From NCBI RefSeq assembly GCF_022825805.1, contig NZ_JAJDWC010000063.1, positions 1 through 40,680 of the forward strand: DNA of 40,680 bases, in the 5' to 3' direction. The notes under the pieces were generated by a model that saw only the letters and a list, made by a program, of their open reading frames with translations, did not search any database and was not told the DNA's origin. This DNA comes from Phaeobacter sp. (lineage in GTDB: Bacteria > Pseudomonadota > Alphaproteobacteria > Rhodobacterales > Rhodobacteraceae). This document shows positions 17,401 to 26,142 of this stretch, piece by piece (position 1 is the stretch's first letter; every line of letters begins with the position of its first letter). Position numbers and translations under genes: made by a program.

Positions 17401-19494
17401 GTGCAAAACTTCGACATGCAAAAACTGTTCAGCCCAACGGTTCTGCTGGCTCTCGCCTTGATGGCGATCATCGTGATGATGATCCTGCCAATGCCCGCAT
17501 GGGTGTTGGATATCGGCCTGGCCGCCTCGTTTGGTCTGGCCATTTTGATTTTTACCATCACGCTCTTCATTGAGCGCCCGTTGGATTTTTCATCGTTCCC
17601 AACCATCCTTCTGGCGTCACTGATGCTGCGGCTCTCGCTGAACGTGTCGTCTACGAAACTGATCATCGGCCAAGGCCACACCGGCACGGACGCAGCAGGC
17701 GGCGTGATCGAAGGCTTCGCGCAGTTTGTCATGGGTGGCAGTGTGTTCCTTGGTCTTGTGGTCTTCGGTGTTCTGTTGATCGTGAACTTTATGGTCATCA
17801 CCAAAGGCGCCGCCCGCATGGCCGAGGTTGGAGCCCGTTTTGCTCTGGACGGTATGCCAGGCAAACAGCTGGCCATCGACAGCGATATGGCAGCCGGGGC
17901 GATCGACCACGCCACCGCCCGCGAACGCCGCGAAGCTGAATCCCGCGAAACGACCTTCTTCGGGTCCTTGGACGGTGCATCGAAGTTCGTTAAAGGCGAC
18001 GCTGTTGCCGGGCTGTTGATCACCCTGCTGAACCTCATCATGGGTCTGATCATGGGCGTGCTGGTGCATGGTATGCCAGTAGGGTCTGCCTTTGAAACCT
18101 ATGCGATTTTGACGGTTGGTGATGGTCTCGTCTCTCAGATCCCGTCGGTCATCATTTCCATTGCAGCGGCTTTGTTGCTGGCGCGTGGCGGTGCCACCGG
18201 CGCAACCGACACCGCTCTGTCGGACCAGCTCGGCAAACACCCGGCCGCTCTTGGTACTGTTGCAGTTTTGATGATCCTGTTCGCGCTGGTGCCAGGTCTG
18301 CCGTTCCTGCCCTTCATCGTGGGCGGCGGCGTGTTGGGCTACACCGCCTATCGGATGAGCAAAAACACCAGGGACCGCGAAGAGGCCGAAATCGAAGAGC
18401 AGATCGAAGAGGTGATGGAGCCCAAAGAATCCAAGGCTCTTGGCGATATCCTTGATCTCGACGATCTGCATCTGGAATTTGCGCCCGATCTCGTCAGCAT
18501 GGTGCTGGATGCGGGAACCGGGTTGGATGCGCGGATTGCCAACATGCGGACCCACGTTGCCACAACCTTTGGTTTGATACTGCCGGAAATCCGGCTGACC
18601 GACGAACCGGAATTGATGACTGGGACTTATGTGATCAAGGTCCAAGGTGTTGAACAGGTCCGCGGCATTTTGCATCCCGACATGGTTCTGGCGCTGATGC
18701 CGGACAATCATTCCGCATTGCCGCCCGGCACCGATGTGACGGAGCCGGTCTATGGCGCGCCCGCGCGCTGGATTGCAGCCAGCAATCAGGAAACCGCAGC
18801 GCTGTCAGGCGCGACCATTGTGACGGCACCGGAGATCCTTGCCACGCATCTGTTGGAGGTTATCAAACAGAACTTCCCGCGTCTGCTGACGCTGAAGTCC
18901 CTGCGCCGTTTGCTGAACGAGATGACCGAATTGACGGATGATTTCCGTGCCGAAGCCAACCGCAAGCTGCTGGACGAGCTGGTGCCGGATAAGGTTCCAA
19001 TCGACACTCTGCACGCCGTGCTGCGCTTGCTGCTTGAAGAGCGAGTGTCGATCCGCAACATGCCGCTGATCCTCGAAACCGTGGCTGAGGCCCGTTTGCA
19101 TGCCACCCAACCCGAGGTGATTTGCGAATATGTCCGCCAACGTCTCGGCTTCCAGCTGGTCGGGGAGATGAAACGTGAAGATGGCACAATCCCGCTGATC
19201 CAGCTGGCCCCGGAGTGGGAAGAAACATTTGCCACCTACCAGATCGATGCCCAAGGCGGCGCAGTCGACATCGCCCTGCCACCGGATAAATTCAATCAGC
19301 TCGCCGAAGGTTTGAGCGACAGGTTGAACACCACAACAGAACAGGGCGTGTTTGCAGCGGTCGTCACATCGACCCGGCGCCGCCGGTATCTGAGGACGAT
19401 CCTCAAATCTCGCGGTATCATGAATCCGGTGCTGTCATTTGAAGAAATCGGTCTTGAGGCGCGGCCAGCCCTGGTGGGTATGGTGCCCGCATGA
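17401..19494 (+). CDS. flhA: Flagellar export gate protein FlhA
   Basis: FlhA is the nonameric export gate that docks chaperone-substrate complexes. The 697-residue protein has eight membrane helices within about 1-330. The conserved FHIPEP-region motif is present as NVSSTKLIIGQGHTG, MVITKGAARMAEVGARFALD and GMPGKQLAIDSDMAAG. A linker and the cytoplasmic four-subdomain part follow. The length is normal. It starts with GTG at 17401, with AAAGG nine bases upstream. Its stop overlaps fliR by four bases, so gate genes flhA-fliR-flhB are coupled. Confidence 0.97.
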   Translation: MQNFDMQKLFSPTVLLALALMAIIVMMILPMPAWVLDIGLAASFGLAILIFTITLFIERPLDFSSFPTILLASLMLRLSLNVSSTKLIIGQGHTGTDAAGGVIEGFAQFVMGGSVFLGLVVFGVLLIVNFMVITKGAARMAEVGARFALDGMPGKQLAIDSDMAAGAIDHATARERREAESRETTFFGSLDGASKFVKGDAVAGLLITLLNLIMGLIMGVLVHGMPVGSAFETYAILTVGDGLVSQIPSVIISIAAALLLARGGATGATDTALSDQLGKHPAALGTVAVLMILFALVPGLPFLPFIVGGGVLGYTAYRMSKNTRDREEAEIEEQIEEVMEPKESKALGDILDLDDLHLEFAPDLVSMVLDAGTGLDARIANMRTHVATTFGLILPEIRLTDEPELMTGTYVIKVQGVEQVRGILHPDMVLALMPDNHSALPPGTDVTEPVYGAPARWIAASNQETAALSGATIVTAPEILATHLLEVIKQNFPRLLTLKSLRRLLNEMTELTDDFRAEANRKLLDELVPDKVPIDTLHAVLRLLLEERVSIRNMPLILETVAEARLHATQPEVICEYVRQRLGFQLVGEMKREDGTIPLIQLAPEWEETFATYQIDAQGGAVDIALPPDKFNQLAEGLSDRLNTTTEQGVFAAVVTSTRRRRYLRTILKSRGIMNPVLSFEEIGLEARPALVGMVPA

Positions 19495-20270
19495 ACCTGG
19501 ATTTCCTGCCTCCGGAACTTGTCACCTTTCTGGGGGCAGGTTTCTGGCATGGTGCCATCATTTTCCTTCGGGTGTCGGCCATGGTCGCAATGCTGCCCGC
19601 CTTTGGCGAGCAATATGTCCCGGCCCGTGTGAAATTGGCAATTGCAGTGGCCTTTACCTTCGTCGTGGCCCCTGCAATTCCGCTTTTGCCCGCGCCCAGT
19701 GGACCTGTGGCCTACGCCGGTCTCGCGGTGAGCGAAGCCATCGTTGGTCTGGCGCTTGGCGTTGCCATACGGATGTTTGTGCACGCGCTGCAGACGGCTG
19801 GAACAATTGCCGCGCAATCCACTTCCCTGGCCCAGGTGCTGGGCGGTATTGGGGCCGAACCGATGCCCGCAGTGGGTGCCGTCCTGTTGATTTCTGGCCT
19901 CGCACTGGCGGTGATGTTGGGCGTGCACGTGCGTGCCGCTGAATTTATGATCTACTCCTACGACATGTTTCCGGTGGGCGAGTTTCCGGATGCATCAAGC
20001 CTGTCCAACTGGGGCGTTCATCGCGTATCGCGGGCCTTCTCGCTCGCCTTCGCTCTGGCCGCGCCCTTCCTGATCGGGGCGTTGATCTACAATCTGACCT
20101 TGGGGGTCATCAACCGTGCCATGCCACAGCTGATGGTCGCTTTTGTCGGCGCCCCTGTTGTGACATTAGGCGCGCTGGCCATTCTGATGGTCGCAAGCCC
20201 AGTCATCCTTGAAGTCTGGAGCATGGCTTTGCTCAGCTTTTTTGCAAATCCCGGCGAGGGGATGCAATGA
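19491..20270 (+). CDS. fliR: Flagellar export gate protein FliR
   Basis: FliR joins FliP and FliQ in the core export channel. The 259-residue protein has six hydrophobic segments and the family signatures LRVSAMVAMLPAFGEQYVPA (about 27-46) and GLALGVAIRMFVHALQTAG. The end YNLTLGVINRAMPQLMVAFV is typical. It overlaps flhA upstream and flhB downstream by four bases each (ATGA), a tight translational chain. Confidence 0.95.
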   Translation: MNLDFLPPELVTFLGAGFWHGAIIFLRVSAMVAMLPAFGEQYVPARVKLAIAVAFTFVVAPAIPLLPAPSGPVAYAGLAVSEAIVGLALGVAIRMFVHALQTAGTIAAQSTSLAQVLGGIGAEPMPAVGAVLLISGLALAVMLGVHVRAAEFMIYSYDMFPVGEFPDASSLSNWGVHRVSRAFSLAFALAAPFLIGALIYNLTLGVINRAMPQLMVAFVGAPVVTLGALAILMVASPVILEVWSMALLSFFANPGEGMQ

Positions 20271-21352
20271 GCGGGCAGGACGACGATACCGACAAGTCAT
20301 ATGAACCGACGCCAGAAAAAATTCGCAAAGCGCGAGAGAAAGGCGACGTTCCAAAATCAACGGACCTGTCGGTTGCTGCGGCCTATCTAGGGCTGATCAT
20401 TGCGCTTTATGCCGTGGGCGATGGCATGGTACGAGAGTTCGGCACACTGATGATGACCTTTCTGGATCAACCCGACAGGCTAGCTGATCTATTCTTTGCC
20501 GACAACGCAACTCCTCCCAGCGGGGGTGTCATCAGGGGTGTCTTTGGGTCGCTGATGCCCCTGTTCATTGTCCCGATGGCTGCTGTGGTCTTGTCGATCA
20601 TTGCACAAAAAGCCTTTGTGGTTGCCCCCTCCAAGATCGAACCAAAGATGTCCCGCATTTCGATCCTTTCGAATGCCAAGAATAAATTCGGGATCACCGG
20701 GCTGTTTGAATTTGGCAAAAGCACCGCCAAACTCATCCTGTTTTCAGTGTGCATGGGGCTATACCTGTCCTACCGGCTGCCCGACATGATTGCCTCTTCG
20801 GCAACCGGCGCCTTTATCGTTGTGCAAATGATGGGCCAGTTGGCAACGGAATTCATGGTGCTGGCGCTGATTGTGGCTTTGGCCGTCGGAGTGATTGACG
20901 CCGCCTTCCAGCAAGCTGATTTCGTTCGCAAAAACATGATGTCACGCAAAGAGATCATGGACGAGATGAAAGACTCTGAAGGCGATCCGCACATGAAAGG
21001 CGCGCGTAAGCAGAAGGGTCATGAAATCGCCATGAGCGCAGGGGTGCAGGATGTGCCCAAAGCGGATGTGGTAATCGTGAACCCAACCCATTATGCGGTT
21101 GCGCTGAAATGGGATCGCGAGCCTGGTCAGGCGCCTGTCTGTATCGCAAAGGGTGTCGACGAAGTGGCAGCCCTGATCCGGGAAAAAGCCAACGAGCACG
21201 GCATTCCCATTCACAGCGATCCGCCAACAGCCCGTGCGCTCCATGCTGCGATCGAGATTGGCCAGGAAATCCACGAAGAACACTATGCACCTGTGGCCGC
21301 GGCCATCCAGTTTGCAGAGAAAATGCGTCAGAAGGCGAAGGGCATGATCTGA
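20267..21352 (+). CDS. flhB: Flagellar export switch protein FlhB
   Basis: FlhB switches export from rod/hook to filament substrates. The 361-residue protein has the start EKTEPTPEKIRKAREKG-like (here SYEPTPEKIRKAREKGDVPK, 11-30), four membrane helices (about 33-210) and the cytoplasmic domain. The self-cleavage motif NPTH lies at 272-275. All key residues are present, so the substrate switch should work with FliK (31506). It overlaps fliR upstream, and its stop overlaps the next gene by one base. Confidence 0.96.
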   Translation: MSGQDDDTDKSYEPTPEKIRKAREKGDVPKSTDLSVAAAYLGLIIALYAVGDGMVREFGTLMMTFLDQPDRLADLFFADNATPPSGGVIRGVFGSLMPLFIVPMAAVVLSIIAQKAFVVAPSKIEPKMSRISILSNAKNKFGITGLFEFGKSTAKLILFSVCMGLYLSYRLPDMIASSATGAFIVVQMMGQLATEFMVLALIVALAVGVIDAAFQQADFVRKNMMSRKEIMDEMKDSEGDPHMKGARKQKGHEIAMSAGVQDVPKADVVIVNPTHYAVALKWDREPGQAPVCIAKGVDEVAALIREKANEHGIPIHSDPPTARALHAAIEIGQEIHEEHYAPVAAAIQFAEKMRQKAKGMI

Positions 21353-21753
21353 TGAAACAAAAGATGCTGGATCAAATGGCGAGCGTGACCGAAGCGATGT
21401 ATTTGCGAGAGCATGCCAAGGTCAAACCAATCCTGGACGCAGAGGCGCATCTGCGCGGCCAGTTGAGCAAACTGGACCGTCAGGTAAAAGAAACCCGCGA
21501 CCAGGCTCATGACGATCTCGCGATGAAAGCGCTCGGCGCGGATTTGTTGTGGCAGGGATGGCATAGCAAAACCAGGCGGCAACTGAACATGGAACTGGCC
21601 CAGGTCACGGCGCGGAAACTGCGTGCGATGGATGGGTTGCGCAAGGCATTCGGCCGCAAACATGCAGTGGAAACGATGGCCCAGAACCAGCGCAGCGCCA
21701 GCAAAAAAGCAACGGCCCTAAAACAGCACAATAGACTGATGAACCTCGAGTAA
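21352..21753 (+). CDS. Small coiled-coil protein behind flhB, FliJ candidate
   Basis: The start at 21352 shares a base with the flhB stop (TGATG), so the gene is coupled to flhB. The 133-residue product is almost all helix, basic and rich in Lys, Arg, Gln and Ala. It has heptad-like patterns over about 1-60 and 75-130 and no membrane segment. FliJ, the coiled-coil rotor of the export ATPase that contacts FlhA, normally follows fliI. Here fliI has no such neighbour, and no other FliJ-like gene is in the window. I therefore infer a FliJ-like role, without sequence proof. It is the last gene before a terminator. Confidence 0.7.
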   Translation: MKQKMLDQMASVTEAMYLREHAKVKPILDAEAHLRGQLSKLDRQVKETRDQAHDDLAMKALGADLLWQGWHSKTRRQLNMELAQVTARKLRAMDGLRKAFGRKHAVETMAQNQRSASKKATALKQHNRLMNLE

Positions 21754-21789
21754 TTTCCGGGGGCACAGCACACACCCACAACCACAACC

Positions 21790-21820
21790 ACGCGCCCTAC
21801 CACATTGGGGTGCGTTTTTT
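21790..21820 (+). terminator. Rho-independent terminator of the flhA-fliR-flhB operon
   Basis: A stem ACGC-CCC/GGGG-GCGT with small internal bulges (21790-21797 and 21807-21815) runs into six T residues, 37 bases after the last stop. Confidence 0.75.
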
Positions 21821-21881
21821 GTACCTGATTGCTGTCAGCATTTCGCTGCAACACCCCCACCAACACGCCGGACATAGCGGA

Positions 21882-21917
21882 TAAAAGAAAAGCCGCCTGC
21901 GCGCAGCAGACGGCTTT
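21882..21917 (-). terminator. Rho-independent terminator of the flgB-to-fliL2 operon
   Basis: Read on the minus strand, a 12-base stem (21906-21917 with 21889-21900, one mismatch) is followed by TTTTCTTTTAT. It lies 28 bases beyond the stop of the second fliL-type gene. Confidence 0.8.
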
Positions 21918-21944
21918 CTGATGGGGCGATTTTGGTATGATGGC

Positions 21945-22445
21945 TCAGACGTCTTGGCGCGTCATTTCCACAATCAAGACGTCATGCACACCTTTGCCCA
22001 GCTCTTTCTGCGCCGCTTCGCGCAAGGCGGTGCGCAGGGGCGTCAGCATATCGGATCTGGTGAAAGCCCCGGCAAATCCACCCATGTTTGCGTGATCAAA
22101 CAGGACTTGTAGGAACATGTCGCGCAGCTTGGGCTCATAGGCGTGGACCTTTTCGGTCATACCGATATCGGTTTCCAGGCTGAGTGACACAACAACAAGC
22201 GACGACAGTTCCTCACGCTCGACGACCGGCACCACAAACTGACTGGTCATCTTGACGAACTCGCGGGTTGGCTCTTCGGGCTCGGAGGGATCCTTTTCTT
22301 CCTCCTCCGCCTTTTCGGGTTTTTCTGCGCCGCCTTCGGGCGCCTCAGCGGTTTCTTCCGGAGCAGGGGCGAGCGCGATACCCGCACCAATTCCGCCGGC
22401 GGTGCCGACAATGAGCAGGATCACTGGCAATAATTTAGAAAGCAT
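21945..22445 (-). CDS. Second FliL-family protein
   Basis: This 166-residue protein has a short cytoplasmic start, one membrane helix (about 5-25, LLPVILLIVGTAGGIGAGIA) and a very acidic Glu/Pro/Lys linker (about 28-62). A FliL-like periplasmic domain follows (about 65-160, with FVVPVVEREELSSLVVVSLS and the C-terminal VHDVLIVEMTRQDV). It differs strongly from the FliL at 11250, so it is an old paralogue rather than a recent copy. It closes the flgB-C-fliE-Q-flgF-G-A-H operon, nine bases after flgH. A role near the stator or at the L/P-ring level is possible. Confidence 0.85.
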   Translation of the reverse strand: MLSKLLPVILLIVGTAGGIGAGIALAPAPEETAEAPEGGAEKPEKAEEEEKDPSEPEEPTREFVKMTSQFVVPVVEREELSSLVVVSLSLETDIGMTEKVHAYEPKLRDMFLQVLFDHANMGGFAGAFTRSDMLTPLRTALREAAQKELGKGVHDVLIVEMTRQDV

Positions 22446-22454
22446 GATCTGGCC

Positions 22455-23195
22455 TTAGAATGGGAGAATGACGTCCAGAACTTGCTGGCCGTAACGAGGT
22501 TGTTGAACATCGGTGATCTGACCGCGGCCACCATAGGACACACGCGCAGATGCAATCTTGTCGTAGGTGATTTCGTTTTGGCGGCTGATGTCATCGGGCC
22601 GCACATAGCCGGTCACCAACAGTTCGCGCAGTTCAAAATTGACGCGCAACTCCTGCGTGCCGCTGATGGCCAAAACCCCATTGGGCAGGACATCCACGAC
22701 GGTTGCTGCAATCTTCAGCTCCAGTTTTTCGCTGCGCTTGACCGACCCTTTGCCACCAGAGCTGCTGCTGCTGCCCAGGTCAATCGCATTCGCAGAGGTC
22801 GAGCCTGCAGGCAATTGACGGTCAAGCCGCTGCGGCAGACCCAGCAGCTGCGGCATGTTCAGCGTTTCACTGCCAGAGCGCGAACGATTGGTGTCATTGG
22901 AGATCTCTGCCTGTTCATCGATCTCAATGACAACAGTCAGGATATCGCCTTTCTTGGTGGCACGGCGATCCCCCAGTAAGGACTGGCGAGAGCCGCTCCA
23001 CAAAGACGCCTGATCAACGGGTCGCTGATTTTGGGTGTTCACTGGCAATCCCTGAAACAGCATCGCAACATGTTCAGGTGTTTCATTGGCGGGTGTGAAA
23101 CTTGGTGGTTTGCCCAAGTGATCGACACGTCCACACGCACTGAGCAGGATCACACCCAGCAAAGCTGTTTTGGCTGAATAGAATTTGGGTTTCAT
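22455..23195 (-). CDS. flgH: Flagellar L-ring lipoprotein FlgH
   Basis: FlgH forms the outer-membrane L-ring. The 246-residue protein has a lipoprotein signal with lipobox LSAC and the lipidated Cys21. The family motifs SLWSGSRQSLLGDRRATKKGD-like (about 65-85, starting ASLWSG) and DILTVVIEIDEQAEISNDTN follow. The end includes LLVTGYVRPDDISRQNEITY and QVLDVILPF. A Ser/Gly-rich loop (about 140-152) is variable. Its start overlaps the flgA stop by one base. Confidence 0.95.
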   Translation of the reverse strand: MKPKFYSAKTALLGVILLSACGRVDHLGKPPSFTPANETPEHVAMLFQGLPVNTQNQRPVDQASLWSGSRQSLLGDRRATKKGDILTVVIEIDEQAEISNDTNRSRSGSETLNMPQLLGLPQRLDRQLPAGSTSANAIDLGSSSSSGGKGSVKRSEKLELKIAATVVDVLPNGVLAISGTQELRVNFELRELLVTGYVRPDDISRQNEITYDKIASARVSYGGRGQITDVQQPRYGQQVLDVILPF

Positions 23196-23611
23196 TAATT
23201 TACCTCGACTGTTCCGTCAGGCGCAATGCGACCGCTGACAGTGGTGCGGGATGACAGGTTCATGACGCGGATAACTTCGCCGTCGGCACCACGCCCAAGC
23301 GAGCGCCCTTCGGTCAGAATGATCAGCCCGCCCTGGCGAAACCGAATGGTCACCAGATCATTGCGTTCAACAATTGCAGGTGGCCCGACATCACCGGCGC
23401 GCACCGGGCGGCCGACATAGAGCGCAACCCGCGCTTCTTTGCCGATAACCTCGGCAGGATCGGAAAGCGCGCCAAGCACTTCGGCCTGTTTGATAGCCAG
23501 ATCCTCGGCCGTGACGATTTCTTTGGCCCGAATGGTGCGCACGGGCACCAGGATGTCGGCCCAGGCGGGCTGGGCGCAAATTAACATCAATATGGCGAGG
23601 ATCCGTTTCAT
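23195..23611 (-). CDS. flgA: P-ring assembly chaperone FlgA
   Basis: FlgA is the periplasmic chaperone for P-ring formation by FlgI. The 138-residue protein has a signal peptide (about 1-18, ending AWA). It then holds the SAF-type domain with IRAKEIVTAEDLAIKQAEV (about 28-46) and a C-terminal beta domain with RNDLVTIRFRQGGLIILTEG. It is the short alphaproteobacterial form, lacking the extra N-terminal domain of enteric FlgA. It is coupled by one-base overlaps to flgG before it and flgH after it. Confidence 0.92.
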   Translation of the reverse strand: MKRILAILMLICAQPAWADILVPVRTIRAKEIVTAEDLAIKQAEVLGALSDPAEVIGKEARVALYVGRPVRAGDVGPPAIVERNDLVTIRFRQGGLIILTEGRSLGRGADGEVIRVMNLSSRTTVSGRIAPDGTVEVN

Positions 23612-24396
23612 TAGCGCACCTGAGTTGTGGCACCCATCATCTGGTCAACAGCCGAGATGACTTTGGCGTTCATTTCGTAGCCCCGCTGGGCCTCGATCAG
23701 TTCAGTAACTTCGCGGACCGCATCGACAGAGCTGTCTTCGAGATACCCCTGACGCAGAGTGCCAAGACCGTTTTCACCAGGCGCTGCCACTGTTGCGGCT
23801 CCGGATGCTTCGGTTTCAACAAACAGGTTGCTGCCCAGCGCTTCCAAACCTTTGGGGTTGGAAAAGCCAGCCAGCGTCAGCTGTCCCATCAGCTGCCCTT
23901 CGGCGGTTTCGTCAAAATAGGCGTAGACTTCGCCATCCGCATTGATGGACACATTGCGGGCATCAGCCGGAATGGTGATATCTGGCGAAACAGTGAAGCC
24001 ATCGGAGGTCACGATCAGCCCCTCAGCGGAGCGTTTCAAAGAGCCATCGCGGCTGTAGGCGGACTGACCCGATGGCAAGGTGACTTCCAGATAGCCTTTG
24101 CCGTCGATGGCAACATCCAGATCGTTGCCAGTCTGGCGCAACGCACCCTGTGCCAAATGGATGGAGATGGCCGAAGCGCGCACACCCAGACCCACCTGCA
24201 CCCCGGTTGGCAGGACCGTCCCATCAGAGGCATTCACCGTACCGGCACGGGTCACCTGCTGGTAGTGAAGATCGGCGAATTCAGCACGACGCGCATTGTA
24301 GCCCGTGGTGTTCATATTCGCGAGGTTGTTGGAAATGGTTTCCACGCGCAGCTGTTGCGCAGACATACCGGTGGCAGCAATCTTGAGGGCTCGCAT
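23611..24396 (-). CDS. flgG: Distal rod protein FlgG
   Basis: FlgG makes the distal rod. The 261-residue protein is of normal length. It has the N-terminal signature MRALKIAATGMSAQQLRVET and then ISNNLANMNTTGYNARRAEF (about 22-41), the middle domain, and the C-terminal ELIEAQRGYEMNAKVISAVD coiled coil. It lies 10 bases after flgF and overlaps the flgA start by one base. Confidence 0.97.
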   Translation of the reverse strand: MRALKIAATGMSAQQLRVETISNNLANMNTTGYNARRAEFADLHYQQVTRAGTVNASDGTVLPTGVQVGLGVRASAISIHLAQGALRQTGNDLDVAIDGKGYLEVTLPSGQSAYSRDGSLKRSAEGLIVTSDGFTVSPDITIPADARNVSINADGEVYAYFDETAEGQLMGQLTLAGFSNPKGLEALGSNLFVETEASGAATVAAPGENGLGTLRQGYLEDSSVDAVREVTELIEAQRGYEMNAKVISAVDQMMGATTQVR

Positions 24397-24406
24397 GTGC
24401 GTACTC

Positions 24407-25126
24407 CTAGGTCGATTTCAGCAGATTCTTGACAGCGTCGCGAATGCGTTTGTCTTCGGTTTCGAGGAAACTCTGGCCCATTTCATAGGCGCGTTGAATT
24501 TCCACCATTCGGGCCACTTCCGAGATCGCGTTAACGTTGGATCCCTCTAGAAAACCCTGCAGGATACGGGCGTCGCCTGCGACTTCGATCTCACCTTCGG
24601 CACGGAACATGACACCGTCTTCGCGGATCAGCTGAGTGCCTTCGGCGGCCTGAAAAACACCAATTTGACCAAGTGCACGACCATCCGCGCTCAGAGTGCC
24701 ATCGGCGCCAAACTTGATCGATTGCGCATCACCCGGAATGAACACCGGCGCGCGGCCCGCATCCAGAACACGATGGCCATCCATGGTGACCAGATCGCCA
24801 GCAGCATTGGTAGAAAACGCGCCAGAACGGCTCAGCCGCTCACCCGCTGGTGTTTCGACCAGAAAAAAGCCGTCGCCTTCAATCGCCAGGTCAAGATCGC
24901 CGCCCGATTGGGTCAGCTGGCCCTGTTCCATCGATGTGTTTCGGATATTGGCGCGCGCCATCGACAGTGATTCCTGTCCCGGCGCAGATTGGATGAATTC
25001 CGAAAAAATCAGCCCCTCAGAGCGATACCCCGTGGTCGCAGCATTTGCGATGTTGTTTGCAACCACGCGCATTTCGCGCATCAGCCCGGTCTGTCGTGAC
25101 AGCGTGGTGTATCCAGTGGTTCCCAT
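24407..25126 (-). CDS. flgF: Proximal rod protein FlgF
   Basis: FlgF is a proximal rod subunit. The 239-residue protein shows the rod signature LMREMRVVANNIANAATTGY (about 15-34) and the DLDLAIEGDGFFLVETPAGE motif (about 76-95). The C-terminal SEVARMVEIQRAYEMGQSFL segment completes the rod fold. The family is typically about 240-250 residues. Its first base is shared with the last base of the fliQ stop (position 25126). Confidence 0.95.
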   Translation of the reverse strand: MGTTGYTTLSRQTGLMREMRVVANNIANAATTGYRSEGLIFSEFIQSAPGQESLSMARANIRNTSMEQGQLTQSGGDLDLAIEGDGFFLVETPAGERLSRSGAFSTNAAGDLVTMDGHRVLDAGRAPVFIPGDAQSIKFGADGTLSADGRALGQIGVFQAAEGTQLIREDGVMFRAEGEIEVAGDARILQGFLEGSNVNAISEVARMVEIQRAYEMGQSFLETEDKRIRDAVKNLLKST

Positions 25127-25398
25127 TACAAACCTCCAGCGATCAGGGGCACAACATGCCCGTCAAAGAACGAAACCAGGGTTTGTGTCATGAAACCCAT
25201 GGTCATCCAAAATACGACAACGATGGCCGCCAGCTTTGGCACAAAGGTCAGGGTCATTTCCTGAATGGACGTCAGTGCCTGAAACAGGCCGATGCTGAGA
25301 CCCACCACCAGTGCAACCAGCAGGATCGGGGTCGACATCGTAACGGCCGCCCAAAGAGCCTGCCGCAGCGTGTCGTAGAAGATGCCTTCACTCAGCAT
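25126..25398 (-). CDS. fliQ: Flagellar export gate protein FliQ
   Basis: FliQ is the small channel subunit of the export gate. The 90-residue protein has two membrane helices (about 15-40 and 50-75). The family motif PILLVALVVGLSIGLFQALT is followed by SIQEMTLTFVPKLAAIVVV. The length is typical. It lies three bases after fliE and touches flgF, so this gate gene is embedded among rod genes, as in other Rhodobacterales. Confidence 0.96.
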   Translation of the reverse strand: MLSEGIFYDTLRQALWAAVTMSTPILLVALVVGLSIGLFQALTSIQEMTLTFVPKLAAIVVVFWMTMGFMTQTLVSFFDGHVVPLIAGGL

Positions 25399-25401
25399 GG
25401 C

Positions 25402-25698
25402 TTACACAGGCATCCGCAGGATTTCTTGATAGGCTTCGACCACTTTGTTGCGCACGGTCACCGCGGTCTCCACCGCCAGTTCGGTCTGCGCCAGCGCCTG
25501 AACCAGTGCGTGAGGGTCGCCATTGCCGGTCATCGCGGTCACAGAAACCTGTTCGCTGCGCTGCAATGTTGCGTTGAACTCGTCAAAGCTGGCTTTGATG
25601 CGCGCACCTGGTGTGTTTGGGGCGTGATCAGGGTCAACCTTGGTGGCTGGCCGAGCGGCGGCATAGCCGGAAGTGGCGGAAAGACTGCGAATATCCAT
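25402..25698 (-). CDS. fliE: Rod-MS-ring junction protein FliE
   Basis: FliE connects the MS-ring to the rod and is the first exported subunit. The 98-residue protein has a variable start and a helical C-terminal half with SVTAMTGNGDPHALVQALAQ and then TELAVETAVTVRNKVVEAYQ and EILRMPV, the FliE signature. GGAG eight bases upstream of ATG 25698 supports the start. It follows flgC after 39 bases. Confidence 0.94.
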   Translation of the reverse strand: MDIRSLSATSGYAAARPATKVDPDHAPNTPGARIKASFDEFNATLQRSEQVSVTAMTGNGDPHALVQALAQTELAVETAVTVRNKVVEAYQEILRMPV

Positions 25699-25737
25699 TC
25701 TGGATCTCCAGGAAATTATGAAGTTATTGAATCAGGG

Positions 25738-26130
25738 TTAGCGGCGCAAAAGGTCCATCAGAGACGACGACATCTGCCGCCCTTGCTCGAACATTTTCAG
25801 GTTCGCCTCATAGCTGCGCTGTGCTTCTCGCGCGTCGGCGATCTCGATCATCAGATCGACGTTTGATCCGTCGTAGTGCCCGCTGTCATCCGCAAGAGGA
25901 TGAGAGGGGTCATAGATTTCTTCGAGATCGGATCGATCCAGGCGCACAGGCCCAACGCGGACTTTTTCAACATCCGCGCTCAGATCACGCACCGCTTCGA
26001 ACGGAACTGTTTTGCGGCGATAACCGGGCGTATCAGCGTTCGAGATGTTTTCAGATACATGGCGCAAACGGGTGGATTGTGCCTGCAGCGCGCTTGCGGA
26101 AATGGAGAGGGATTTGGAAAACTCGCTCAT
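25738..26130 (-). CDS. flgC: Proximal rod protein FlgC
   Basis: FlgC is a proximal rod subunit. The 130-residue protein begins with the rod motif LQAQSTRLRHVSENISNADT then PGYRRKTVPF (about 17-46). It ends with the typical LMIEIADAREAQRSYEANLK segment. The length is normal. GAGGAGA six bases upstream of ATG 26130 is a strong ribosome site. It starts 12 bases after flgB. Confidence 0.96.
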   Translation of the reverse strand: MSEFSKSLSISASALQAQSTRLRHVSENISNADTPGYRRKTVPFEAVRDLSADVEKVRVGPVRLDRSDLEEIYDPSHPLADDSGHYDGSNVDLMIEIADAREAQRSYEANLKMFEQGRQMSSSLMDLLRR

Positions 26131-26142
26131 GATCTATTCTCC

